Assembly (NCBI RefSeq): GCF_003201475.1
Contig: NZ_QJJK01000007.1
Span: 248,001 to 312,000 of the forward strand
Source: Chelatococcus asaccharovorans
GTDB taxonomy: Bacteria; Pseudomonadota; Alphaproteobacteria; Rhizobiales; Beijerinckiaceae
Direction of reading: 5' to 3'
DNA length: 64,000 nucleotides
In this document: positions 40,869 through 49,389 of the stretch, one piece after another
How the letters are laid out: each line of letters begins with the position of its first letter
How positions within the stretch are numbered: the stretch's first letter is position 1
Program-made: the position numbers and the translations under genes
The notes under the pieces: generated by a model
What the model was told of the DNA's origin: nothing
The model's input: the letters and a program-made list of their open reading frames with translations, nothing else
Databases searched by the model: none

Positions 40869-40985
40869 CCCTCACCCTATCCCTCTCCCGCGCCAAGTTG
40901 GCTGTTGCCAACTTGGCATTCTTGTAGAGCCCAACACGGCAACAGCGGTGTTGGGTGGAGAGGGGACGCCTCAGGGGAAGGCGAA
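40869..40985. repeat. nested palindromic element between hutC and zwf
   Basis: Three inverted repeats are nested: an outer stem CCCTCTCC (40881-40888) with GGAGAGGG (40957-40964), and inside it two hairpins, CCAAGTTGG/CCAACTTGG (40893-40916) and CCCAACAC/GTGTTGGG (40930-40955). The result would be a three-way-junction fold on either strand. No reading frame covers it. It has the look of a dispersed non-autonomous repeat. Confidence 0.65.
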
Positions 40986-40990
40986 AAAAG

Positions 40991-42469
40991 TTAAACCCCG
41001 TCCTCGTACCAGGTGCGGCCGTCGCGTTCGATCAGGGCGATGGCGGCGGAGGGTCCCCAGGTGCCGGCGGTATAGGGCTTCGGGCCTTCGGTTGTGTCGC
41101 GCCACGCGTCGATGATCGGATCGACCCAGGTCCAGGCTGCCTCGACCTCGTCGCGGCGCATGAACAGGGTCTGGTTGCCGCGCACGACGTCAAGGATGAG
41201 CCGCTCATAGGCATCGGGATTGCGGGCCTTGAAGGCCTCCGCGAAGGTCATGTCGAGCGGCACATGCTGCAGCCGCATGCCGCCCGGGCCGGGATCCTTG
41301 ATCATCAGCCAGAGCTTCACGCCTTCATCGGGCTGCAGACGGATGACGAGGCGGTTGCTTTCGATGTCGCCTGCATCGCTGCCGAACATCGAATGCGGGA
41401 TCTTGCGGAAGGTGACCACGATTTCGGAGACACGGCTCGCCAGCCGCTTGCCGGTTCTGAGATAGAAGGGCACGCCCGCCCAGCGCCAGTTGGCGATCTC
41501 GGCCTTGAGCGCGACGAAGGTCGCGGTGCGGCTCGATGGCGCACCCAGTTCCTCAAGATATCCCGGCACGGCGCCACCCGCCGAGGCGCCGGCGCGATAC
41601 TGGCCGCGCACGGTAAGCGCCGCGGCATTGGTGGAATCGATCGGAACGAGCGACTTCAGCACCTTGAGCTTCTCGTCGCGCACGGAATCCGCGGCGATCG
41701 AGGTGGGCGGTTCCATGGCCACGAGGCAGAGGAGTTGCAGGATGTGGTTCTGCACCATGTCGCGCATGGCGCCGGCTGTGTCGTAGTAGCCGGCGCGGCC
41801 CTCCAGCCCGAGCGACTCGGCGACCGTGATCTGCACATGGTCGATATGGGCGGCGTTCCACACCGGCTCGAACAGGGCATTGGCGAAGCGGAGCGCCATC
41901 AGGTTCTGCACCGTCTCCTTACCGAGATAGTGGTCGATGCGGTAGACGCTCTCCTCGGGGAAGACCTTGCCGACGGCATCGTTGACAGCGCGCGCCGATT
42001 CCAGATCTTTGCCGATCGGCTTTTCCACCACCACGCGCGTGTGTTCGTCCACGAAACCGTGGCTGCCGATGCGCTGGCAGATCGGCCCGAAAAGGTCCGG
42101 CCCCGTCGCGAGATAGAAGACGCGGATGGGACCGCCCTCGCCGGACAGGCGTTCGCCCAGCTTGTCCCACCCGCGGTCCGAGCCCGCGTCGGTGCTGACA
42201 TAGGACAGGCGGTTGAGGAAGCGGCCCAGCGCCTCATCCTCTAGCTCGTGCGACGGCACATGGTCGGCGATCGCCTTGCGCGCGAAGGCCTGGAATTCTT
42301 CGTCGCTGAGATCGCGCCGAGAGGTGCCGATGATGCTGCCTTCGTCGGGCAGCTGGCCCGCGAGATCCCGGTGGAAGAGAGCGGGCAGGAGCTTGCGCTG
42401 GGCAAGATCGCCAGTCGCGCCGAAAATGACGAGGGTGAAGGGCGGTACGGGAATCACGCGACTGGCCAT
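40991..42469 (-). CDS. zwf: glucose-6-phosphate 1-dehydrogenase
   Basis: Oxidises glucose-6-phosphate to 6-phosphogluconolactone with NADP; 492 residues, cytosolic. The Rossmann motif IFGATGDLAQRKLLPA is at residues 14-29, VVEKPIGKDL is the substrate loop, and the active-site block YRIDHYLGKETVQN is intact. It is alone here: the usual pgl and edd partners are absent from the window, though a KDPG aldolase gene is at 47.5 kb. It supplies NADPH and feeds the Entner-Doudoroff or pentose phosphate route. Confidence 0.97.
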   Translation of the reverse strand: MASRVIPVPPFTLVIFGATGDLAQRKLLPALFHRDLAGQLPDEGSIIGTSRRDLSDEEFQAFARKAIADHVPSHELEDEALGRFLNRLSYVSTDAGSDRGWDKLGERLSGEGGPIRVFYLATGPDLFGPICQRIGSHGFVDEHTRVVVEKPIGKDLESARAVNDAVGKVFPEESVYRIDHYLGKETVQNLMALRFANALFEPVWNAAHIDHVQITVAESLGLEGRAGYYDTAGAMRDMVQNHILQLLCLVAMEPPTSIAADSVRDEKLKVLKSLVPIDSTNAAALTVRGQYRAGASAGGAVPGYLEELGAPSSRTATFVALKAEIANWRWAGVPFYLRTGKRLASRVSEIVVTFRKIPHSMFGSDAGDIESNRLVIRLQPDEGVKLWLMIKDPGPGGMRLQHVPLDMTFAEAFKARNPDAYERLILDVVRGNQTLFMRRDEVEAAWTWVDPIIDAWRDTTEGPKPYTAGTWGPSAAIALIERDGRTWYEDGV

Positions 42470-42547
42470 GCGGATCGTGTCTCCTCATCCATTCCGGCGG
42501 CTGTGCCGTGCTCGTTCGGCCAAGTTTGCATCGCAGAGGCCATTCGG

Positions 42548-45500
42548 TCACGCCGCCTTCTTGCGTTCAGCGATACGCGCGAGATCGCGCATGATGGCGG
42601 TGGTGCCCTTGAGGCGGTGGGCGGGCGTTGCGAAATCGTCGATGAAGACGATACGCATGTCCGGCCGCACCTTGGCCAGCGAACCCTGCTCGGCGATATA
42701 GGCGACGAGCCCTTCCGGATTGGCGAAGGCGTTGTCGCGGAACGAGACGATGACGCCTTTCGGCCCCGCTTCGACTTTCTCCACATTCGCCCTGCGGCAC
42801 AAGGCCTTGATCGAGACGATCTTGAGCAACTGCTCGACTTCTTCAGGCAGCTTGCCGAAGCGGTCGATGAGCTCGGCGCCGAAGCCCTCGATCTCCGCGT
42901 CGGTGTCGAGGGTCGACAGGCGCCGGTAGAGTTCGAGACGCACGTCGAGATCGGGCACGAAGCTGTCGGGGATCATCACCGGTGTGCCGACGGTGATGGT
43001 CGGCGACCAGGCTCCCTCCTCGGTATCCTCGACCCCGGCCTTGAGCTGGGCCACCGCTTCTTCCAGCATCTGCTGGTAGAGTTCGTAGCCGACCTCCTTG
43101 ATATGCCCGGATTGCTCCTCGCCGAGAAGATTGCCGGCGCCGCGGATGTCGAGATCGTGGCTCGCGAGCTGGAAACCAGCCCCCAGCGTGTCGAGCGACT
43201 GCAGCACCTTGAGGCGGCGCTCCGCACTCTGGGTCAGCCGCCGGTTCGCGGGCACCGTGAGCAGCGCATAGGCCCTGAGCTTGGCGCGGCCGACACGGCC
43301 ACGCAGCTGATAGAGCTGGGCGAGGCCGAACATGTCCGCGCGATGCACGATCAGGGTATTGGCGCGCGGGATGTCGAGGCCGGATTCGACGATCGTCGTC
43401 GACAACAGAAGGTCGAACTTGCCCTCGTAGAAGGCTGTCATGACGTCTTCGAGCTGGCCGGCGGCCATCTGCCCGTGGGCGACCGCCACCTTCACCTCGG
43501 GCACCTCGCGATCGAGGAAGGATTTGACCTCTGCCAGATCGTCGATGCGGGGACAGACATAGAACGACTGGCCGCCGCGATAGCGCTCGCGCAGCAGCGC
43601 CTCGCGCACCGACAGCGGGTCGAAGGGCGAGATGAAGGTGCGCACAGCCAGCCGGTCAACGGGCGGCGTCGCGATCAGCGAGAGTTCGCGTACGCCGGTC
43701 AATGCCAGCTGCAGCGTGCGCGGGATTGGCGTGGCGGTCAGCGTCAGCACATGCACCTCGGCGCGCAGATCCTTCAGGCGTTCCTTGTGGCTCACGCCGA
43801 AATGCTGCTCCTCATCGACGATGATGAGGCCGAGCTCCCTGAAACGGATCGCCTTGCCGAGGAGGGCGTGGGTCCCCACGACGATATCGACCGTGCCGTC
43901 GGCGAGACCGGCTTTCACGGCCTTCAACTCGGCGGCCGGAACGAAGCGCGACGCCTGGGCCACCTTGATCGGCAGTCCCTGGAAGCGCTCCTCGAAGGCC
44001 CGGAAATGCTGACGCGCGAGCAGGGTCGTGGGTACGACCACGGCGACCTGACGGCCCGAGAGCGCCACGGCGAAGGCCGCGCGCAGGGCAACTTCCGTCT
44101 TGCCGAAGCCGACGTCGCCGCAGACGAGGCGGTCCATCGGCCGGCCGGAGGCGAGGTCGTCCAGCACCGCGTCGATCGCGTTCTGCTGATCCTCGGTCTC
44201 GTCATAGGGGAAGCGCGCCGCGAATTCGTCGTAGAGCCCGTGCGGCGGGACGATCCGCGGCGCCTCCTTGAGGGCGCGCGCGGCGGCCACCTTGATGAGC
44301 GCGCCCGCCATCTCGCGGATGCGCTGCTTGAGCTTGGCCTTGCGCGCCTGCCAGGCGGCGCCGCCGAGCTTGTCAAGCGCGACCTCCGTATCCTCGGAGC
44401 CGTAGCGCGACAGGAGGTCGATGTTCTCGACCGGCAGGTACAGCTTGTCGCCACCGAGATAATGCAGTTCGAGGCAGTCGTGTGGCGCGCCCGCGACGTC
44501 GATGGTCTGCAGGCCGACGAAGCGGCCGATGCCGTGATCGACATGGACCACGAGATCGCCGGCCGACAGGCTCGACACCTCGGAAATGAAATCCTGCGCG
44601 CGGCGCGACTTGCGCGTCTGGCGGACGAGCCGGTCGCCGAGGATGTCCTGCTCGCCGACGACCGCGAGATCGCCCGCCTCGAAGCCGGCCTCCAGGCCCC
44701 AGACCGCGAGCGCGACCTCGCCGGCCGGCAGCCCGAGGGCGACCGAGAGACGGCCGACGGCCGTCGCCTTTTTCAGCCCATGGTCCGCGAGCACGGAGCC
44801 GAGACGCTCGCGCGACCCTTCCGACCAGGCCGCGACGACAACCTTGCGGCCTTTGGCCTGCAAGTCGCGGATATGGGCGACCGCCGCCTCGAAGATGTTG
44901 ATGGCGCCGTCGGCGCGTTCCGGCGCGAAGCTGCGTCCCGCCTTGCCGCCTGCATCGATGACGAGGCGCGCTTCGCTTTCCGGCTGGGCGAAAGGCGAGA
45001 AGCGCAGGGTCGCGCCAGCCTTGAGCCGCTCGTTCCATTCCCGTTCGCCGAGATAGAGCGCATCGGGCGGCAACGGCTTGTAGGGCGGGGCGCCGCCGGT
45101 CGCGCCGGAGGCGGGGCTCGCGCGGCGGGCCTCATAATAGTCCTTGATCTGGGCGAGCCGCTCGCCGGCGGCGTCTTCCGCCAGCGGGTCGAAGGCCAAG
45201 GGCGCGCCCTTCACATAGTCGAAGACCGTGTCCAGCCCTTCATAGAAGAGCGGCAGCCAATGCTCGAGCCCCGGGTGCCGGCGCCCCTCGCTCACCGCCT
45301 CATAGAGTGTGTCGTCCCGCGTCGCGGCGCCGAAGGCCGTGACATAGCCCTGGCGGAAGCGGCGGATGGTGTCGGTGGTGAGCTTCACCTCGCTCATCGG
45401 CACGAGATCGAGCGAGCGCAGCTGGTGCGTGGTGCGCTGGGTCTCCGCGTCGAAGGCGCGGATCGACTCGAGCGTATCGCCGAAGAAATCGAGGCGCAGC

Positions 45501-46114
45501 GGCTCCGGCAAGCCGGGCGCATAGAGATCGACGATGCCGCCGCGCACCGCATATTCGCCGGTGTCGCGCACGGTGGCGGTCCGCTGGAAACCGTTGATCT
45601 CCAGCCATTGCACCAGCGCGTCCATATCGACCGTGTTGCCCGGCGCGGCCGACAGGCTGTCGCGGGCCATCAGGGCGACCGGCGGCACGCGCTGCAGGAG
45701 GGCGTTGACCGTAGTCAGGAGAAGGCGCGGCTTCTCGGCGGAGGAGCGGGAGGACGCCAGCCGCGCGAGCGCCATCATGCGCCGCGCGGTGATGGCGGCG
45801 GTGGGCGACACGCGGTCATAGGGCTGGCAATCCCAGGCCGGCAGGCTCAGCACTTCGAGTTCCGGCGCGATGAAGCCGAGCGCGGCCTCGGTCGCCGCAA
45901 GCCGGCGGTCGTCGCGCAGCACATAGACGAGCGCTGCAGCCTTGTCCTCGTCCGCGAGCGCCCGCACCAGATCCGCGACGACGAGCCCATCCTGCCCGTC
46001 GGCAACGCTGGTGAGCAACGGGCTGTCGCCTCGCCGAAGGGCGTCAACGGCGCGTTGGAGCGGATTCATCGGATCGACCTGTTCAGACAAAGCAGAAGCT
46101 AGACGGGCACGCAT
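42548..46114 (-). CDS. mfd: transcription-repair coupling factor Mfd
   Basis: ATP-driven translocase that displaces RNA polymerase stalled at DNA damage and recruits UvrA; 1188 residues, full length. The UvrB-like N-terminal domains are present, the RNA polymerase-interacting domain includes LHYLGGDKLYLPVENIDLL, motif I is CGDVGFGKTEVALR, and motif II is VDEEQHFGVSHKERLK. The C-terminal TRCF domain ends the protein. It normally follows sdhE in related genomes but is 10.7 kb away here. Confidence 0.97.
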   Translation of the reverse strand: MRARLASALSEQVDPMNPLQRAVDALRRGDSPLLTSVADGQDGLVVADLVRALADEDKAAALVYVLRDDRRLAATEAALGFIAPELEVLSLPAWDCQPYDRVSPTAAITARRMMALARLASSRSSAEKPRLLLTTVNALLQRVPPVALMARDSLSAAPGNTVDMDALVQWLEINGFQRTATVRDTGEYAVRGGIVDLYAPGLPEPLRLDFFGDTLESIRAFDAETQRTTHQLRSLDLVPMSEVKLTTDTIRRFRQGYVTAFGAATRDDTLYEAVSEGRRHPGLEHWLPLFYEGLDTVFDYVKGAPLAFDPLAEDAAGERLAQIKDYYEARRASPASGATGGAPPYKPLPPDALYLGEREWNERLKAGATLRFSPFAQPESEARLVIDAGGKAGRSFAPERADGAINIFEAAVAHIRDLQAKGRKVVVAAWSEGSRERLGSVLADHGLKKATAVGRLSVALGLPAGEVALAVWGLEAGFEAGDLAVVGEQDILGDRLVRQTRKSRRAQDFISEVSSLSAGDLVVHVDHGIGRFVGLQTIDVAGAPHDCLELHYLGGDKLYLPVENIDLLSRYGSEDTEVALDKLGGAAWQARKAKLKQRIREMAGALIKVAAARALKEAPRIVPPHGLYDEFAARFPYDETEDQQNAIDAVLDDLASGRPMDRLVCGDVGFGKTEVALRAAFAVALSGRQVAVVVPTTLLARQHFRAFEERFQGLPIKVAQASRFVPAAELKAVKAGLADGTVDIVVGTHALLGKAIRFRELGLIIVDEEQHFGVSHKERLKDLRAEVHVLTLTATPIPRTLQLALTGVRELSLIATPPVDRLAVRTFISPFDPLSVREALLRERYRGGQSFYVCPRIDDLAEVKSFLDREVPEVKVAVAHGQMAAGQLEDVMTAFYEGKFDLLLSTTIVESGLDIPRANTLIVHRADMFGLAQLYQLRGRVGRAKLRAYALLTVPANRRLTQSAERRLKVLQSLDTLGAGFQLASHDLDIRGAGNLLGEEQSGHIKEVGYELYQQMLEEAVAQLKAGVEDTEEGAWSPTITVGTPVMIPDSFVPDLDVRLELYRRLSTLDTDAEIEGFGAELIDRFGKLPEEVEQLLKIVSIKALCRRANVEKVEAGPKGVIVSFRDNAFANPEGLVAYIAEQGSLAKVRPDMRIVFIDDFATPAHRLKGTTAIMRDLARIAERKKAA

Positions 46115-46214
46115 TCATCGCGGAGTGGGACGTATAAGCCCGCAATTGCGGTTCCTCAACGCCTCATGTCCACCGGCGTGCGTTTTGCGGCGGGCTCGAC
46201 CTCGGGACCGATCC

Positions 46215-47219
46215 TCACGGCGCCGGGCGTTCCGCGCCGGCGCGGCATTGCCGGAATGCGCCGCTGAGCTGTTGCCGCTCCTCGGGTTGAAGGCTGTTGG
46301 CGTTCATCTTGTCCCACATATCCAGGCGGGAGATGGCATCGCTGGCGCAGCTGCAATAGCGCGAGCAGGTGGCGGCATCGCTGCCGTTGTCGATGCAGGC
46401 CCTGGCGCAACTGCGCTGGAAGGGCGTGGTGCGGGCGGGCTCTGCCACCTGCACGAAGGCCCAGAGCAGGCCGAGCAGCACGAGTTGATGGAGGAGATAG
46501 ATGGCGAGGCTGTGCCGCCCGGCAAAGACGAGGCCGCGCCCCACGGAACCCGGCGCCTCCTGTCGCAGCCAACCCGGCAGGGGCGGGCGCCGCAGGAGGA
46601 GCTGGGCGATCACAATCCCGGACAGCACGCAGCCGAACCACGGCAGGAGCGGGATATAGTCGTTGGTCGAGGGCACGCGGGTCGCGAGGCCGAGCCAAAG
46701 CAAGCCGGGCGCATTGAAGAAGGCCGAGGACGCGAGCGCGGGCAGCGCGAAGGCGATCGCCGCAGCGATTGCCGTCACGATTGAGGGCAGTCGCACGAAG
46801 GCCAGACCGAGCAGGCTCGTCAAGGCGATGGCGTGGAGGATGCCGAAGAAGATGAAGCTGTCCGGAAAGAGCAGATAGGAGCCCAGCGTGACCGCCGCCG
46901 CGGCCAGCGCAATGAGGCCGAGGCGGCGCAGGAAAGGACGCCAGCGGATCCCGTCGCCGTGGGCAAGGACCAGCCCGACACCGACGAGGCCGAGAAAGGA
47001 TCCGGCGATCATCTGGGCGAAGAGACGCCATCCCGGCGCCGTGGCGACATCCGTGGCCACGAGGCCGAAAAAGCTCAAATCCCAGCTGAAATGATAGATG
47101 ACCATCGCCACGATGGCGACGCCACGCGCGACATCGACCAGCGGGAGGCGGGGGCGCGGCGGGCGATGCGGCTGGGCTGGTGAAGTCGGGGGGAGGTCCA
47201 CGGAAGGCCCTTGATCCAT
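46215..47219 (-). CDS. DUF1624 membrane protein with Cys-rich C-terminal tail
   Basis: Polytopic inner-membrane protein, 334 residues, of the DUF1624 / heparan-alpha-glucosaminide acetyltransferase-like family. The family opening RLPLVDVARGVAIVAMVIYHFSW is followed by about eight helices. After the last helix (LLHQLVLLGLLWAF) there is a hydrophilic tail of about 75 residues with six cysteines (SCARACIDNG...CSRYCSC...QCRAG), spaced like disulfide pairs. I take ATG 47219; a TTG 12 bp upstream is weaker. Acyl substrate unknown. Confidence 0.86.
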   Translation of the reverse strand: MDQGPSVDLPPTSPAQPHRPPRPRLPLVDVARGVAIVAMVIYHFSWDLSFFGLVATDVATAPGWRLFAQMIAGSFLGLVGVGLVLAHGDGIRWRPFLRRLGLIALAAAAVTLGSYLLFPDSFIFFGILHAIALTSLLGLAFVRLPSIVTAIAAAIAFALPALASSAFFNAPGLLWLGLATRVPSTNDYIPLLPWFGCVLSGIVIAQLLLRRPPLPGWLRQEAPGSVGRGLVFAGRHSLAIYLLHQLVLLGLLWAFVQVAEPARTTPFQRSCARACIDNGSDAATCSRYCSCASDAISRLDMWDKMNANSLQPEERQQLSGAFRQCRAGAERPAP

Positions 47220-47316
47220 GCTGGCGCGCAATCGTTACAGGCAAGATCAGAGATGTGACAGAGTTCGACTGATTCTGACACAGCGCGCGCCAATCGCCCG
47301 GTCACGGATGGCGCGT

Positions 47317-47382
47317 CATGGATCACGCATGGATCACCCATGGATCACCCATGGATCACCCTTGCATCGCCCTTGGATCGTC
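47317..47382. repeat. 11-bp tandem repeat, about six units
   Basis: The unit CATGGATCACC is repeated head to tail: four near-identical copies (47317-47360) and two decayed ones (47361-47382). The period is close to one helical turn. It sits between divergent genes, about 110 bp upstream of the KDPG aldolase start. Confidence 0.85.
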
Positions 47383-47493
47383 CCCGTCCCATAAGGCATA
47401 GTGACGGACGTCGCCATCGGTCGCTATGGTCCGCGGGTTACCACGGGCCACATGGCCACGGGCCGTTTCGAACGCGTGAATGGGATTGGACTG

Positions 47494-48135
47494 ATGCAAG
47501 GTTATGTAGAGCGTATCCGGCGGTGCGGCGTGGTGCCCGTCGTCACGGTTCCCGATATCGAGGCCGCAGTCCCTCTCACGCAGGCCCTTGCCGATGGCGG
47601 CATCGACGTCGTCGAGCTGACCCTGCGCACGGCCGCCGGCCTCAAGGCTGTAGAAGCCGTCGCCCGCCAATGCCCCGATGTGCTCGTTATAGCCGGCACG
47701 CTGACGCTGCCGGAGCATTTCGCGGCGGTCAAGGAGGCGGGCGCAGCCGTTGCCGTCAGCCCCGGCTTCAATGAACCGCTCCACCATGCGGCGGTCGCGG
47801 CCGATCTGCCGTGGCTGCCGGGCATCGCAACCGCGTCCGAGCTGATGAGCGCCATGGCGCTCGGCCGTTCGCTGGTGAAGTTTTTCCCGGCAGGTCTCGC
47901 TGGCGGTGTCAAGATGCTGAAGGCGCTCTCCGGGCCATTCCCGGACGCCACCTTCTGTCCGACCGGCGGTGTCGATCCGGACAATTTGAAAGATTATCTG
48001 ACCCTGCCGCAGGTGGTCTGCGTCGGCGGTTCATGGCTCGTTCCGCTAAAAGCTGTCACTGAGCGCAACTGGGGACAAATTCGCACGCTTGCTCAGGAAG
48101 CGCGCGATCGCGTGGACGCCTTGCGCGGTAACTGA
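47494..48135 (+). CDS. eda: 2-dehydro-3-deoxy-phosphogluconate aldolase
   Basis: Class I aldolase splitting KDPG to pyruvate and glyceraldehyde-3-phosphate; 213 residues, cytosolic. Schiff-base Lys129 (LVKFFPAG) and Glu41 (VVELTLRT) match the catalytic pair, and CPTGGV is the phosphate loop. ATG 47494 gives the usual family opening; the frame extends to a GTG at 47401 with no family similarity. No edd gene is adjacent. A good terminator hairpin follows. Confidence 0.93.
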   Translation: MQGYVERIRRCGVVPVVTVPDIEAAVPLTQALADGGIDVVELTLRTAAGLKAVEAVARQCPDVLVIAGTLTLPEHFAAVKEAGAAVAVSPGFNEPLHHAAVAADLPWLPGIATASELMSAMALGRSLVKFFPAGLAGGVKMLKALSGPFPDATFCPTGGVDPDNLKDYLTLPQVVCVGGSWLVPLKAVTERNWGQIRTLAQEARDRVDALRGN

Positions 48136-48164
48136 GTGCGGGCTCTCTGCAACCTCTAACGTTC

Positions 48165-48204
48165 GGGAGTGCAACGGAAAGTTGCACTCCCCCTGTCGTT
48201 TTTT
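48165..48204 (+). terminator. Rho-independent terminator after eda
   Basis: A perfect 11-bp stem (GGGAGTGCAAC at 48165-48175, GTTGCACTCCC at 48181-48191) with a 5-nt loop is followed after 7 nt by a run of six T. The gap before the T-run slightly weakens it. Confidence 0.75.
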
Positions 48205-48341
48205 CTTTTCCCCGTGCAATAAGATCTTAAGATATCTCCATGGCGGGCGGTCCAACCGCATGCCTTTCTGACTTTGCCGCCTTGGACGCGATGTTATTCT
48301 CGCGCTTGTAAATTGACATTTGTGATTCGGCTGGTGGTTCA

Positions 48342-48968
48342 ATGTCCAACGATTTTGAAACAAGTTTAATTGGTCCGCACATCGGACAACAAAAAGCAGA
48401 CGAGGCAGTTTCCGGCCTCACCCAATCCGACGTTGCCGAAGGAGACCGTGCGCTCGATCTCATTGAGGTGGTCGGGCGCATCAAATGGTTCGACGTTTCC
48501 AAGGGGTTTGGCTTCATCGTTCCGGACAACGGCATGCCGGACGTGCTTCTCCACGTATCCTGCCTTCGCCGCGACGGCTACGAGACCGCCAATGAAGGCG
48601 CTCGCGTGGTCTGTGAGGCGGTGCAGCGCTCCCGCGGGCTGCAGGCCTTCCGCATCATCTCCATGGATGAAACGTCGGCGATCCATCCCTCGGAGCTGCC
48701 GGCGCGCACCCGCGTGACCGTTGTCCCCACGAGCGGGCTCGAGCAGGTCGAGGTCAAATGGTTCAACCGCTTGCGCGGCTTCGGTTTCGTGACCCGCGGC
48801 GAGGGGACGCCGGACATCTTCGTCCATATGGAAACGCTGCGCCGGTACGGTCTGATGGAACTGAAGCCCGGTCAGATGGTGCTCGTGCGTTTCGGCAATG
48901 GCCCGAAGGGCTTGATGGCCGCGGAGGTTCGGCCTCTCGACGGCGGCATGGCCCCCGCGTCGCATTGA
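48342..48968 (+). CDS. double cold-shock-domain protein
   Basis: Nucleic-acid-binding protein with two cold-shock domains, 208 residues. The first domain spans about residues 42-107 (GRIKWFDVSKGFGFIVPDNG, DVLLHVS) and the second about 132-200 (VEVKWFNRLRGFGFVTRGEG, DIFVHMETL). Both RNP1-like motifs (KGFGFI, RGFGFV) and both RNP2-like motifs are present. A hydrophilic 40-residue leader precedes them. It is followed by a DUF192 gene, an order common in Alphaproteobacteria. The AT-rich 140-bp leader suggests post-transcriptional control, as for other cold-shock genes. Confidence 0.93.
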   Translation: MSNDFETSLIGPHIGQQKADEAVSGLTQSDVAEGDRALDLIEVVGRIKWFDVSKGFGFIVPDNGMPDVLLHVSCLRRDGYETANEGARVVCEAVQRSRGLQAFRIISMDETSAIHPSELPARTRVTVVPTSGLEQVEVKWFNRLRGFGFVTRGEGTPDIFVHMETLRRYGLMELKPGQMVLVRFGNGPKGLMAAEVRPLDGGMAPASH

Positions 48969-49389
48969 GCCGCAGATCCTGATTCATTTTGTTTGATTTT
49001 ACGACCAAATTACTGATTTTATTCAATTTTGTACAATGATCGGCGGGCAGGCGATTGTTCAGCGCAGGGCCCGTCGTGATGACAGGCTGTCGGGATGGAT
49101 CGACGTCACATCCCGGCCTGGCGCGGCCCGGTTGGATTTTTCAAGGCCCGCTGACAGGAGCGCCCGTTTGGCTTGCACAGGCACGGGCAGCGCTTGCGTT
49201 TCATGCCTTCAATTGCGTTTCATGCCTTCAAGGCACTGCGTCATGCCGGTGCGCTCAACCGTGAGCGACAGCGCGTTGGTCCCTTTGCGCCTGGGATGTG
49301 ATAGTGAGGGAGGCGCGATCGAGATGAGGTGTCTTGTCAGCGACGGGGGCATAAGCAACCATCGCCGCGTTCTGGCTTAAGAGGGTCTC
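48969..49389. other. 421-bp gap with a 19-bp tandem duplication
   Basis: No gene is convincing here. An AT-rich patch (48980-49040) follows the cold-shock gene. A perfect 19-bp tandem duplication, unit TTGCGTTTCATGCCTTCAA, lies at 49194-49212 and 49213-49231, with a partial TCATGCC again at 49241. The last 100 bp presumably hold the DUF192 promoter. Confidence 0.6.

Noticed and set aside
42248-46102. 1284-residue open frame on the plus strand
   Set aside because: It is fully antisense to mfd, whose helicase motifs are intact; its Arg/Asp/Glu/His-rich translation is the usual shadow of a GC-rich gene.
46156-47244. 362-residue Arg/Pro-rich frame on the minus strand
   Set aside because: It is an alternate frame over the DUF1624 gene; the DUF1624 frame has clear membrane helices and the family opening.
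47317-47382. CRISPR array
   Set aside because: The units are contiguous 11-mers without spacers and no cas gene is in the window.
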